Source: an uncultured Candidatus Entotheonella sp.
Lineage (GTDB): Bacteria > Tectomicrobia > Entotheonellia > Entotheonellales > Entotheonellaceae
Length of the DNA stretch: 64,000 nucleotides
Direction: 5' to 3'
Assembly (NCBI GenBank): GCA_951828535.1
Contig: OX639990.1
Location: forward strand, 3,335,300 to 3,399,299
Every line of letters begins with the position of its first letter. Position 1 is the stretch's first letter. The notes beneath the pieces are model-generated. The model saw only the letters and a list, made by a program, of their open reading frames with translations. It did not search any database and was not told the DNA's origin. A program made the translations under genes and the position numbers. Positions 15,511-25,132 of the stretch are shown here, piece after piece.

Positions 15511-17046
15511 TTACTCCTCCATGGTGGCGCCGAAAACGCCCGTCATGTTGCCGACGGTGCTATTGCCCAGCTCACCAATAAAGACGCCAAACTCGCCGGT
15601 CACGGCCAGCGGGTGGTCGCTGGCCTGGCCCCAGAACTCCGCTACCCAGCGGCCCGCGCCCTTGACGTTGCCGCCAAGATCCCACTCGGCGGTAAGGTCG
15701 GCGGATGAAGTGCCGAAGAACGGCAAAGTGTCCGCCCCTTGCATGCCGTCGAGGGTGGCGGCCTGGTCCGCCATCATGAGTTCCACGGTCCAGTCACGCG
15801 ACGTCTCGCCCGTCATGAAGTTGTCGATCGTGCCGGTGACCATCACGCCATCCATCGTATCTGCCGTGTCGGTTTCCACGTCGAAGTCTGCCTCCAGCAT
15901 CGCGTCGGCAGTGAAGTGGCCGGCTTCGGAGTTGCCCGCTCCAAGACTGTGCAGGGCGTACTGGCCTACTGAAGCGCCGCGGTAGACCGCCACGCCTGTG
16001 AGGGCTGTAACGGCGGTGGCGTCATCAGTCCGCTGGGTCATGCCCACGACGTCAGTGAAGGTATCCAATCCGGTGGGGACGCCGTCGTCATCCTCTTGCA
16101 GCCACCAGCCGAGCACCAGGTAACCGTCGCCGTCGGGCACGTCCGTCGCGGCAGCGGGGTCCGTGGGGGTGAAGGTCCAATTAGCAGCATTTGTGGGATC
16201 ATCAACCGAGCCGTCCGAATTGCGCGCCGGCACATTACAGTTAGCGGCAGTGTCCGCACAACTGAACGTGCCAGCTGCATTGCCCACCAGGCCGGCAAAG
16301 GTGGTCATTTCCTCGTCCACGGTGTTGGTGCTGCGATCATCAGCCGTATAAACCGACATGGCGTCGTCGCGCGTCACGCTGGCCCAAGGGATGTCGCCAG
16401 CCATGTCATCCTCTGCCGCGGCAGTCCTATCCACAAAGTAACTGCCCGCGCCAGGGCTGGTGGAATTGTACAAGTCGCCCAGTGGCGTGGCCACAGCGTC
16501 GTCGATGTCACTGTAGAGGGTGATGAGTTGGTTGTCGCGTTCCAGCATGGCGCCGCGCCAGCCGTCAATCATGTCCGGGCTGCCGTCGGCCATGGTGTAG
16601 CGGGCCTGAGACGCGCTGAACTCGCCGGCTGAGGAGGCCGTGACGCTAGGCTCGTTGCCATCGATGGCTTCGCCAACAAGAAACGGCACATCAGTATTAA
16701 TCAGGCCAAGCAGCGCATTGGTCACATCGATGGCCATTTCGCGCGCTGCCGCGGCCGCCGCGTCGTCGATCTGCTTCTGCAGGGCGTCCCTCTGATCCTT
16801 CGCGTCCTGCAACTGGGTCATCAGATCCGAGTTTTCGTCTTGCTCGTCCTCAAGCTCTCCTTCCAGGTCTGTCACCCTCTGATTGGCGGTATCCAACATG
16901 CCCTGGAGGTCGTCGCGGTCCATCACCACCTGGTCGTGCATGGACTGACTGACACCGTCGTCACCCCCGCATCCCTGAAGAACCATCGCCAGTATCGCGA
17001 CGGCAGCGATAACCCCTAACGTTCTTCCCAATTTATCGAGGTTCAT
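15511..17046 (-). CDS. Coiled-coil lipoprotein with TbpB-like C-terminal region, candidate Slam substrate
   Basis: 511 residues from ATG 17046, preceded by GAGGAGGG. Signal peptide and lipobox VLQGC, lipid-modified Cys26, then GGDDG. Residues about 35-95 form a charged coiled coil (DLEGELEDEQDENSDL, QLQDAKDQRDALQKQI). The remainder is acidic and beta-rich, ending with GAGRWVAEFWGQ, HPLAVTGEFGVFIGEL and VGNMTGVFGATMEE, the G-x-FGA-type ending of transferrin-binding-protein-like barrels that Slam exports. No charged residue follows the lipidated Cys at +2. The ligand cannot be inferred. Confidence 0.8.
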   Translation of the reverse strand: MNLDKLGRTLGVIAAVAILAMVLQGCGGDDGVSQSMHDQVVMDRDDLQGMLDTANQRVTDLEGELEDEQDENSDLMTQLQDAKDQRDALQKQIDDAAAAAAREMAIDVTNALLGLINTDVPFLVGEAIDGNEPSVTASSAGEFSASQARYTMADGSPDMIDGWRGAMLERDNQLITLYSDIDDAVATPLGDLYNSTSPGAGSYFVDRTAAAEDDMAGDIPWASVTRDDAMSVYTADDRSTNTVDEEMTTFAGLVGNAAGTFSCADTAANCNVPARNSDGSVDDPTNAANWTFTPTDPAAATDVPDGDGYLVLGWWLQEDDDGVPTGLDTFTDVVGMTQRTDDATAVTALTGVAVYRGASVGQYALHSLGAGNSEAGHFTADAMLEADFDVETDTADTMDGVMVTGTIDNFMTGETSRDWTVELMMADQAATLDGMQGADTLPFFGTSSADLTAEWDLGGNVKGAGRWVAEFWGQASDHPLAVTGEFGVFIGELGNSTVGNMTGVFGATMEE

Positions 17047-17193
17047 CCAGAACCCTCCTCTCAAGCGAAACTGTTTGCCGGTACCCCGGAGGCCCCAGCG
17101 GTGAAGGCCCCGAACCGTGAACGCTCGCCGCGCGTTTTGGCGAATCGTGCTGCGTGCGGGCTGCCCTGGCACCCCTGCCACAGCGTCAGGCGG

Positions 17194-17236
17194 CTAAACA
17201 TACCGAAGTTGCTTTGCAATGACAAGCCCCGTGATT
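17194..17236 (+). repeat. Degenerate direct repeat, copy 1
   Basis: Contains TACCGAAGTTGCTTTGCAAT and then GACAAGCCCCGTGATT, matching copy 2 at 17303-17345 with a few differences; upstream flanks (GTCAGG ... GGCTAA) also agree. Confidence 0.8.
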
Positions 17237-17302
17237 CAGGAAACCGAAACATCCGCAGGCGGCTCGCGTGACCGGCCGGCCCCCCGCAGTCAGGATGGTG
17301 GC

Positions 17303-17345
17303 TAACGATACCGAAGTCGACTTGCAATGACAAGCCCCGTAATCC
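17303..17345 (+). repeat. Degenerate direct repeat, copy 2
   Basis: Contains TACCGAAGTCGACTTGCAAT and then GACAAGCCCCGTAATCC. About 109 bases from copy 1 in the same orientation. Confidence 0.8.
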
Positions 17346-17549
17346 ATAGGGATGGGATTCCCGCGGGTAAGGCGGCTCGCCGCTGCAAGCCGGTGGCAGA
17401 ATTCAAGTCGGATATATTAACGGCAGCCGACAGGGGGTGCAAGCATTAAATGCGAGGGCCGGGAAACGATGGACGTCGGTGGCATTGGCCGCGGGTGTCA
17501 TCCGACCGACACATCCGACCCACAGATTCAGGGTGGGTTACGGGCAGGT

Positions 17550-18020
17550 TCAGGGCGAGGGTGCGTCGACGGTCTGCAACTGCTCGGTGAGGGCGTCGAT
17601 TCGTGTTTCGTTTCGGGTGACGCGGTCGCTGAGTCTGCGGAGTTCAGAGACATCTTTAACGAGGTCCTCGATGCGTCTGTCTTGGGCGTCGAAGCGCTGG
17701 TCCACGGCGTCGAAACGCTGGTCGATGTATTTATCCTGGTCGTCGAAACGCTGGTTGATCGATTTGTTCTGGTCGTCGAAACGCTGGTTGATCGACTTGT
17801 TCTGGTCGTCGAAGCGCTGATTGATCGATCTGTCCTGGTCGTTCAAGCGCTGGTTGATGTACTTAATCTGATCGTCGATGCGCTGGTTGACGGTGTCGAA
17901 GCCTTGCTGCATCGGTCTGACAACGCTGAATTGGATGATGGCGGCGAACCCGCCGAGGATGGCGATGGTCACGGTGATGGGACCGGCGTTGTCTTGGATC
18001 CAGTTCCATATTTTCCGCAT
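17550..18020 (-). CDS. Membrane-anchored coiled-coil protein with 11-residue repeats
   Basis: 156 residues. MRKIWNWIQDNAG, then a membrane helix PITVTIAILGGFAAIIQFSV, then an uninterrupted coiled coil with tandem 11-residue units of the type NQRFDDQNKSI between about residues 50 and 115, and a C-terminal helix with LTEQLQTVDAPSP. Hendecad periodicity favours a right-handed or straight helical bundle. The underlying DNA repeats every 33 bases (about 17690-17880). ATG 18020 follows AGGACCT. No family recognised; function unknown, probably structural or a membrane-tethered oligomer. Confidence 0.8.
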   Translation of the reverse strand: MRKIWNWIQDNAGPITVTIAILGGFAAIIQFSVVRPMQQGFDTVNQRIDDQIKYINQRLNDQDRSINQRFDDQNKSINQRFDDQNKSINQRFDDQDKYIDQRFDAVDQRFDAQDRRIEDLVKDVSELRRLSDRVTRNETRIDALTEQLQTVDAPSP

Positions 18021-18158
18021 AGGTCCTCCAACGTTTCAGGATCGTGAAGAATTGTATCACGAACCGCGGACGTTTCGGCTTGGATGGCGGCGGGGCCGGG
18101 TGCCGCCGGCGGCTGAATCGGCGATGGCGCGTTGCGGCGTGAGAGCCGCTACGGAAAC

Positions 18159-18184
18159 GTCGGATTACGCTTCGCCAATCCGAC
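18159..18184 (+). repeat. Dispersed palindrome, family B, copy 1
   Basis: GTCGGATTACGCTTCGCCAATCCGAC-type palindrome; related copies at 25133-25162 and 54906-54931. Confidence 0.75.
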
Positions 18185-18207
18185 CTGCATTTTTTCGGTG
18201 CAGGTTT

Positions 18208-18885
18208 TCACGGCGCCGGGTGGCTGATGGTGCGCCAGTCGCGGGCGTCGAAGTAGGTGGCGAATTGGTTTTCGATATGGGTTTGATCGGCGGCGGTCTT
18301 GGGGCGCCGCAGTTCGTAGAGGTGCGGGAAGGCGGCCCAGCCGACGGTGAGGTCCCACAGGCGCATGGCGTCGTCGCCGCTGGGTGCCGGGGTGATGACC
18401 GGGCCGAACAGCGCGGTGCCGTCGTCGAACACCAGGGTGGGCACGCCGAAGCCGCCGCGCTGCACCACGGCATCGTGGTCGGCGCGCACGTCGTCGTGGG
18501 TGGTGTCGTCGGCGATGGCGACGTCGACGAGTTGCGGGTCGAGGTCCATGCCGGCCAGCACCTGGCGGGCGCCGTCGGGCAGGTGGACTTTTTGGCCCTC
18601 CTCGTGCAGGGCGCGCCCTGCGGCGGCGTAAAAACCGTCGAGCTCGTGCATGGAGCGGCGGCGCAGCAGGGCGCCGACGCGCAGCAGCGACCAGCCGTAG
18701 GACCACGGGCGCTCCCAGGGATGCTTCTTGCCCTCGGGGCGGTTGATTTCCTCCAGGCTGAAGAACTTCCAGTGGATCTCAAGGCCGTTGCGCTCGCGCA
18801 CGTCGCGAATCCATTTGGAGGTCTGGTAGGCCCAGGGGCACATGATGTCGAAGTAGAAATCCAGGCGCGTCGGGCGGGCGGACAT
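18208..18885 (-). CDS. DsbA-family / nitroreductase-type thioredoxin-fold protein
   Basis: 225 residues. LDFYFDIMCPWAYQTSKWI is the thioredoxin-fold active-site region; the motif is C16-P-W-A, so only one Cys is kept. GGFGVPTLVFDDGTALFGPV supplies the cis-Pro (VPT). The helical insertion and RPWSYGWSLLRVGALLRR resemble the DsbA/2-hydroxychromene-2-carboxylate isomerase group and Rv2466c-type mycothiol-dependent reductases. A monothiol mechanism would need an external thiol. Likely cytoplasmic. ATG 18885 follows AAGGAGCTTACC. Confidence 0.82.
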   Translation of the reverse strand: MSARPTRLDFYFDIMCPWAYQTSKWIRDVRERNGLEIHWKFFSLEEINRPEGKKHPWERPWSYGWSLLRVGALLRRRSMHELDGFYAAAGRALHEEGQKVHLPDGARQVLAGMDLDPQLVDVAIADDTTHDDVRADHDAVVQRGGFGVPTLVFDDGTALFGPVITPAPSGDDAMRLWDLTVGWAAFPHLYELRRPKTAADQTHIENQFATYFDARDWRTISHPAP

Positions 18886-18917
18886 GGTAAGCTCCTTGGT
18901 TGAATTTTGGGCGGCGG

Positions 18918-18955
18918 CCCCCTCTCCCTAACCCTCCCCCGCGAGGGGGGAGGGG
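18918..18955. repeat. GC-rich palindromic repeat, family A, copy 1
   Basis: CCCCCTCTCCCTAACCCTC, then CCCCGCGAGGGGGGAGGGG; arms pair to form a strong hairpin between the DsbA-like and LLM genes. Confidence 0.8.
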
Positions 18956-18986
18956 ACCGACAAGCAACCTCCCACAGCGGCGCTTT

Positions 18987-19027
18987 CTCCCTCTCCCCTG
19001 GTGGGAGAGGGTCGGGGTGAGGGGGAA
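18987..19027. repeat. GC-rich palindromic repeat, family A, copy 2
   Basis: CTCCCTCTCCCCTGGTGGGA followed by GAGGGTCGGGGTGAGGGGG; inverted relative to copy 1, 32 bases away, so the two together form a larger inverted pair. Confidence 0.8.
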
Positions 19028-19091
19028 GGGGAAACGCCAGTTCGATCACCGAGACATTTTACCCGAAACGCAAAACACCAGAGGATAGTCC

Positions 19092-20114
19092 ATGAAAATC
19101 GACACGCAGATCGCCGGCGGCGTTTCCGGGAACGTTGCGGCGGACGCGCAACGCCTGGAGCGCATGGGGTTCGACGGCGCCTGGACGTTCGAGTCCAAGC
19201 ACGACCCGTTTCTGCCGCTGGCCCTGGCGGCGACCGCCACCGAGCGGCTGCAACTGGGAACCAACATCACGGTGGCCTTCGGGCGCAGCCCGTTCTCGGT
19301 GGCGCAGACGGCGTGGGACCTGCAGCGCGGCAGCGGCGGACGCTTTCACCTGGGGCTGGGCACGCAGGTGCGGGCGCACATCGAGCGGCGCTATTCGATG
19401 CCGTTCGACCACCCGGCGGCGCGCCTCACCGACTACGTGCGCTGCCTGCGCGCTATCTGGGACACCTTCCAGAACGATACGCGGCCGCGCTACGAGGGGC
19501 CGTTCTACCAATTCAAGCTCATCAATCAATTCTTCAACGCCGGGCCGATCGAGCACCCGGACATCCCGGTGTACGTGGCCGGCGTGAACCCGCGCATGTG
19601 CCGCGTGGCGGGCGAGGTGGCGGACGGCCTGCACGTGCACCCCATGCACTCGGTGGGCTACCTGCGTGACGTGGTGCGCCCGGCGCTGGAGGACGGAGCG
19701 CGGCGCAGCGGGCGCGACGCCGCGGCGCTGGAATTGTACGCGCCGGTGATGGCGGTGACGGGCGACACGCAGGCGGAGATGGACACGGCGGCGGCGAAGG
19801 CGCGGCAGCAGATCGCCTTCTATGGCTCGACGCCGAGCTACCGCGTGATGCTGGACTACCACGGCTGCGGCGCGCTGGGTGATGAACTGAACCGGCTGAT
19901 GCGCCAAGGGGATTTTGACGAAATGGGCCGCCGGGTGCCGGACGAGCTGCTGGAGGCGGTGGCCATCGTGGCGCCGACCGGCGAGCTGGCCGCCAAGCTG
20001 CGGCAGCGCTACGAGGGCGTGCTGCACCGGCTGTCGATCTACGCGCCGGTGCCGGAAGGGGCGTCGGAGGCCGAGTGGCAGCAGTTTATCGCCACCTTTC
20101 GCGCCGCGGCGTAG
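19092..20114 (+). CDS. F420-dependent LLM-class oxidoreductase (TIGR03617-like)
   Basis: 340 residues, luciferase-like barrel. MKIDTQIAGGVSGNVAADAQ, RLERMGFDGAWTFESKHDPF and RLQLGTNITVAFGRSPF are typical of the TIGR03617 F420-dependent subgroup; GRFHLGLGTQVRAHIERRYS and PDIPVYVAGVNPRMCRVAGE follow as expected. Likely uses F420H2/F420 for hydride transfer on an unknown substrate. ATG 19092 is preceded by GAGGATAGTCC. Family A palindromes lie on both sides of the gene. Confidence 0.9.
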   Translation: MKIDTQIAGGVSGNVAADAQRLERMGFDGAWTFESKHDPFLPLALAATATERLQLGTNITVAFGRSPFSVAQTAWDLQRGSGGRFHLGLGTQVRAHIERRYSMPFDHPAARLTDYVRCLRAIWDTFQNDTRPRYEGPFYQFKLINQFFNAGPIEHPDIPVYVAGVNPRMCRVAGEVADGLHVHPMHSVGYLRDVVRPALEDGARRSGRDAAALELYAPVMAVTGDTQAEMDTAAAKARQQIAFYGSTPSYRVMLDYHGCGALGDELNRLMRQGDFDEMGRRVPDELLEAVAIVAPTGELAAKLRQRYEGVLHRLSIYAPVPEGASEAEWQQFIATFRAAA

Positions 20115-20182
20115 AGCATGCGGGTCGGCTTGGCGCAGGGTAATTCGACACGTCCGCACAGGGGCCCAAGGGAGAAACAAGG

Positions 20183-20845
20183 ATGCGGCGCGGGTTGACG
20201 ACAGCGGCAGGTTTCTTGGCGGCGGTGTTGTTGGTAAGCGCCCCTCACCCTGACCCTCTCCCGCGAGGGGAGAGGGGAGGAAAACCACCCCGTGGTGCGG
20301 CGGTTGCGGAAGAAGCCGATTGCCCGGCGACGACGGGCGTCGCGCGCCCGGCAGCGTGTCAGCAGACGGTGCTCGTCTTCGTCACCCAGGCCGCCTTCCA
20401 GGGCAACTTCGACGGCTTGGCGGGCGCCGACGCGCGGTGTCAGGAAGCAGCGCGCCAAGCCGGGCTGCCCGGTGTGTTCCGCGTCTGGCTGTCCACCGCG
20501 GCCGAACCGGCCGGCGCCCGTATTGCCCACAAGGACGTGCCCTACGTCATGCCGGGCGGCATCCGGGTCGCCGACAACTACGACGATCTGACGGACGGCG
20601 ACCTCGCCCACCCCATCGACCGCACGGAATACGGCGCCGCCGTGCCGTCGCCGTTCCTCGCCCGCACCGCCACCACGCCCGACGGCCAGGCGCTGTCGCC
20701 CACCTGCGCCGACTGGACCTCACGCCGCCGCTATGACGGCGGCTGGTGGGGTGCGACGGACGCCGCCTCGCCCGCCTGGTCGCGCACCGGCGTGTTTCCG
20801 GGCCGGTGCGATTATCTGGCGCATCTGTATTGCCTGGAGCAATAG
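20183..20845 (+). CDS. Secreted DUF1554-like protein carrying an in-frame palindrome
   Basis: 220 residues. MRRGLTTAAGFLAAVLLVSA is a signal peptide. Immediately after it, PHPDPLPRGERGG is the translation of a family A palindrome (20241-20280) inserted in frame. The mature domain starts near DCPATTGVARPAACQQTVLVF and contains LAGADARCQEAARQAGLPG, FRVWLSTAAEPAGARI and a Cys-bearing end (TCADWTS, GRCDYLAHLYCLEQ), resembling the DUF1554 fold seen in secreted proteins. Six Cys suggest disulfides. The insertion seems tolerated because it lies between signal and domain. Confidence 0.75.
   Translation: MRRGLTTAAGFLAAVLLVSAPHPDPLPRGERGGKPPRGAAVAEEADCPATTGVARPAACQQTVLVFVTQAAFQGNFDGLAGADARCQEAARQAGLPGVFRVWLSTAAEPAGARIAHKDVPYVMPGGIRVADNYDDLTDGDLAHPIDRTEYGAAVPSPFLARTATTPDGQALSPTCADWTSRRRYDGGWWGATDAASPAWSRTGVFPGRCDYLAHLYCLEQ
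20241..20280. repeat. GC-rich palindromic repeat, family A, copy 3 (inside a CDS)
   Basis: CCCCTCACCCTGACCCTCTC, then CCGCGAGGGGAGAGGGG. It lies in frame inside the DUF1554-like gene just after the signal peptide region. Confidence 0.85.
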
Positions 20846-20869
20846 CGGCGGTCGGGGCATTTTTCCTGT

Positions 20870-20908
20870 CCCCTCCCCCCTCCGCGGGGGAGGGCTAGGG
20901 AGAGGGGG
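20870..20908. repeat. GC-rich palindromic repeat, family A, copy 4
   Basis: CCCCTCCCCCCTCCGCGGGG, then GAGGGCTAGGGAGAGGGGG. It supplies the stop codon of the DUF559 gene and is inverted relative to copy 5 on the other side of that gene. Confidence 0.8.
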
Positions 20909-21254
20909 CTTCCCTCTCACACGCCCGGGCAATCACCTCCTTCACCGCTCCCACATTACCCAGCACCTCCGTGTTCCAGAACCTCAGCACCCGAAAGCCC
21001 TGCGCCTCAAGCCAGGCTGTCCGCTGCGTATCGTACGGCTGCTGGTCCGTATGCTGCCCGCCATCCACTTCGACGATTAAGCGGGCTTCAAAACATACGA
21101 AATCGACAAGATATCGCTCGAAGGGTACCTGCCGGCGAAACTTGTGGCCGTTGAGGCGGGCGGCCCGCAACTGTTGCCATAGGGCGCGCTCGGCCTCGGT
21201 GGAGTTTCTGCGCAGTTGGCGGGCGCGGGAAGTCGTGCTGTCGGGTTGTGACAT
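20895..21254 (-). CDS. DUF559-type (Vsr-like) endonuclease-domain protein
   Basis: 119 residues from ATG 21254 (MSQPDSTTSRARQLRR). LRRNSTEAERALWQQLRAA, HKFRRQVPFERYLVDFVCF, ARLIVEVDGGQHTDQQPYD and FRVLRFWNTEVL are the DUF559 signature: a PD-(D/E)xK-like fold with D in YLVDFVC and E-x-D in IVEVDGG. Upstream in-frame codons to 21377 translate a palindrome and are probably not used. The gene sits between two oppositely oriented family A palindromes, and its last codons and stop lie in one of them, which looks like a small mobile cassette. Confidence 0.87.
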   Translation of the reverse strand: MSQPDSTTSRARQLRRNSTEAERALWQQLRAARLNGHKFRRQVPFERYLVDFVCFEARLIVEVDGGQHTDQQPYDTQRTAWLEAQGFRVLRFWNTEVLGNVGAVKEVIARACEREAPSP

Positions 21255-21260
21255 GCCGAA

Positions 21261-21300
21261 TCCCCCTCTCCCTAACCCTCTCCCACCAGGGGAGAGGGGA
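21261..21300. repeat. GC-rich palindromic repeat, family A, copy 5
   Basis: TCCCCCTCTCCCTAACCCTC, then TCCCACCAGGGGAGAGGGGA; abuts the DUF559 start and is inverted relative to copy 4. Confidence 0.85.
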
Positions 21301-21468
21301 AAAACCCCGTCATCGTTTCTTAGTTTCACCATTTCTACACGAGAAAATATGCTTCCTTTGAGGATGGCAGAAGTCAAGGGTGTTCATAAACCGGACAGGG
21401 GCTCAGTTCCAAATCTCCCTTCACATGCAAGCCCTCCACCCGGCCCTCCTCTCATAGGGGGAATTTTT

Positions 21469-21535
21469 GCTCCCTCTCACCTTGCGGGAGAGAGCCTGCC
21501 CCGGGCTCGATCCGGGGTTGGGGTGAGGAGGAATG
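21469..21535. repeat. GC-rich palindromic repeat, family A, copy 6 (longer variant)
   Basis: GCTCCCTCTCACCTTGCGGG, then an inner palindrome CCGGGCTCGATCCGG and GGTTGGGGTGAGGAGG; a longer two-hairpin version of the family. Confidence 0.7.
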
Positions 21536-21657
21536 ACGCAAAGTAGAGCACGACCGCAAGTTGCCGTCGTTTGCGCGCGTTCGGCGCCGATTGCTATGAT
21601 GCGGGCCGAGGCCCCCCTCACCCGAACGCCCCAAAGGGAAACCTGACAGGACAAGCC

Positions 21658-23200
<1,543 letters not shown>

Positions 23201-23208
<8 letters not shown>

Positions 23209-23515
23209 GGAGTTGGAAACCTTCTTGCAGCAGTACCCGGACCTGGTGCTGCTCAATTTCTGGCAGGAGGGCTGCGACGCCAGCCGCTACATGGCGCAAA
23301 TGCTCGGCGGCATGGAGCGTTTCCAGCAGGTCTCGGTGCTGCACCTCAAGCTGGCCGAGCACCGCCCTTGGGCACGTGACCACGGCGTTTTCGGCACCCC
23401 CGCGCTGGTGGTGTATTACCGCAGGCGGGCGCTGTTCCGTATCATCGGGCGCGTGACGCCGGAGGAGTTGTTGCGGCGGTTCCGGGAGTTGGACGTGGGG
23501 GAGGTTCGGTTGTGA
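23201..23515 (+). CDS. Thioredoxin-fold protein with atypical active site
   Basis: 104 residues from ATG 23201, inside the end of the activator gene. LVLLNFWQEGCDASRYMAQM is the active-site helix; the WCGPC motif is replaced by WQEGC, so a single Cys remains. VFGTPALVVYYRRRALFRII gives the cis-Pro strand and EELLRRFRELD the last helix. Monothiol chemistry or a purely binding role is more likely than classical disulfide reduction. Overlap with the regulator implies co-expression. Confidence 0.82.
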
Positions 23516-23520
23516 ACCTT

Positions 23521-23562
23521 TCCCCCTCACCCCAACCCTCTCCCGTCAGGGGAGAGGGAGGA
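23521..23562. repeat. GC-rich palindromic repeat, family A, copy 7
   Basis: TCCCCCTCACCCCAACCCTC, then TCCCGTCAGGGGAGAGGGAG, between the thioredoxin-like and LLM genes. Confidence 0.85.
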
Positions 23563-23583
23563 TAGAGGATAAAGGATGAAGAC

Positions 23584-24597
23584 ATGAAAATCGGGTTGTT
23601 TACCACGAACCAGCAATACCTGGACACGGACATGGTGGGCGCCCTGGAGGCGCAGTACGCCATGGTGCGCCTGGCACGCGACCGCGGTTGGGATTCGCTG
23701 TTCACCGGTCAGCACTACCTCAACGAGGGTAACAACAAGCAGTTGCAGATCGTGCCGTTCCTGTCGCGGCTGATGGCGGAGGCGGGGGAGATGACCGTCG
23801 GCATGGGCGTGCTGCTGCTCAATCTGCACAACCCGGTGTACGTGGCCGAGACGGTGGCGTCGATGGACATTCTGGCGCGCGGCAACTTCGTGTTCGGCGT
23901 CGGCCTGGGCTACCGGGAAGTGGAGTTCGACGCCTTCGGGGTGCGCAAGGGGCAGCGGGTGAAGCGCTTCGAGGCGTACCTTGACGTCATACAACGGCTG
24001 TGGCGCGGCGAGGCGGTGACCTACGAGAACGAGATGTGCAAGCTGGACGCGGTGCGCATGAACATCCGCCCGGTGCAGCAGCCGCGCCCGCCGCTGTGGA
24101 TCGCCGCCAATAACGACGCCGCGGTGCGGCGCGCGGCGCGCCTGGGCGATGCGTGGATGATCAACCCGCATTCGACCGTCGAGACGGTGCGGCGCCAACT
24201 GGCGCTGTACCGCGACGAGCTGGCCAAGGCGGATAAGCCGCTGCCGAGCGAGCTGCCATCGATCAAGGAAGTCTTCTGCGCCAAGGACCGTGCCACGGCC
24301 CTACAAGTGGCCGGCCCGTACCTGTTCGGCAAGTATCAGGATTACGCCAAGTGGGGTCAAGACGACGCCATGCCGGCCAGTGAGTCGTTCAACCAGGAGT
24401 TTGATTCGCTGCTGCAGGACCGCTTTGTTCTGGGCTCCCCCGAGGACTGCTACGAGCAATTGCGGCCGTACTGGGAGGAGCTGAACGTGAACCACCTGAT
24501 TATCCGCACCCACTGGGCGGGGCTGCCGCTGTCGGCCGCGTTGTCGAGCATCCGGCTGATGTCGGACGAGTTGCTGCCGGCGCTGCGCAAGGTGTGA
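23584..24597 (+). CDS. LLM-class flavin-dependent oxidoreductase
   Basis: 337 residues, luciferase-like monooxygenase fold: MKIGLFTTNQQYLDTDMVGA, RGWDSLFTGQHYLNEGNNKQ, MTVGMGVLLLNLHNPVYVAE, NFVFGVGLGYREVEFDAFGV and PPLWIAANNDAAVRRAAR. The C-terminal SPEDCYEQLRPYWEELNVNH is the usual closing helix. ATG 23584 follows AAAGGATGAAGAC. The CinA-like gene starts 13 bases later, suggesting an operon. Substrate unknown. Confidence 0.9.
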   Translation: MKIGLFTTNQQYLDTDMVGALEAQYAMVRLARDRGWDSLFTGQHYLNEGNNKQLQIVPFLSRLMAEAGEMTVGMGVLLLNLHNPVYVAETVASMDILARGNFVFGVGLGYREVEFDAFGVRKGQRVKRFEAYLDVIQRLWRGEAVTYENEMCKLDAVRMNIRPVQQPRPPLWIAANNDAAVRRAARLGDAWMINPHSTVETVRRQLALYRDELAKADKPLPSELPSIKEVFCAKDRATALQVAGPYLFGKYQDYAKWGQDDAMPASESFNQEFDSLLQDRFVLGSPEDCYEQLRPYWEELNVNHLIIRTHWAGLPLSAALSSIRLMSDELLPALRKV

Positions 24598-24610
24598 GAG
24601 GAGGGATGAC

Positions 24611-25108
24611 ATGTCTCGATTGACGGCCATGGCGTCGTCGGTTGGCGAGCGCCTGAAAGCCTCCGGCGCCTCGCTGGGAGTATCGGAATCATCGTGCGGC
24701 GGCCTCATTTCGGCAACCCTGGTGGCGGTGCCGGGGGCCTCGGCGTACTACCTCGGCGGCGGCGTCATCTATACCGCGGCGTCGCGTGAAGGGCTGTTGG
24801 CGATCGGCCCGCAGGCCATGCAGGGGCTGCGCGCCAGCACGGAGGCTTACGCGCTGCTGAACGCCCGCACCATCCGCGAAACCCTGGGCGCCACCTGGGG
24901 ACTGGCCGAAACCGGCGCCAGCGGCCCCACCGGCAACCGCTACGGCGACGACGCCGGGCACGCCTGCATCGCGGTTGCCGGCCCGGTGACGCGCGCCATC
25001 ACGCTGGAGACCGCCGTGGCGGACCGCGAAGCGAATATGTGGACGTTTGCGCAGGCGGCGCTGGACTTGCTGCTGGCGTGCATGGCCGAGGAAGACGGGT
25101 CGGGTTAA
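24611..25108 (+). CDS. CinA-like nicotinamide-nucleotide amidohydrolase
   Basis: 165 residues, a stand-alone CinA C-terminal domain (PncC-type). LGVSESSCGGLISATLVAVPGAS carries the conserved ES/TGG segment, YLGGGVIYTAASRE follows, and GLAETGASGPTGNRYGDDAG matches the family G-AGP motif with a substitution (ASGPTG). Such enzymes deamidate NMN to NaMN in pyridine nucleotide recycling. The usual VCIAV strand is AHACIAVAGP-like here. Located directly after an LLM gene. Confidence 0.85.
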   Translation: MSRLTAMASSVGERLKASGASLGVSESSCGGLISATLVAVPGASAYYLGGGVIYTAASREGLLAIGPQAMQGLRASTEAYALLNARTIRETLGATWGLAETGASGPTGNRYGDDAGHACIAVAGPVTRAITLETAVADREANMWTFAQAALDLLLACMAEEDGSG

Positions 25109-25132
25109 GCCGCCCTTCGGGAATGTCAAAAT

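Larger units (their letters stand above)
17047..17549. other. Gene-free stretch with a degenerate direct repeat
   Basis: About 500 bases upstream of the lipoprotein gene and past the end of the coiled-coil gene. No convincing ORF. It holds two copies of an approximately 40-base repeat, annotated separately, and presumably the lipoprotein promoter, which I could not place. Confidence 0.5.
21255..21657. other. Gene-free stretch with two palindromes
   Basis: About 400 bases between the DUF559 gene and the sigma54 activator. It holds family A copies 5 and 6 and an AT-richer patch around 21300-21400. No convincing gene. Confidence 0.6.
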
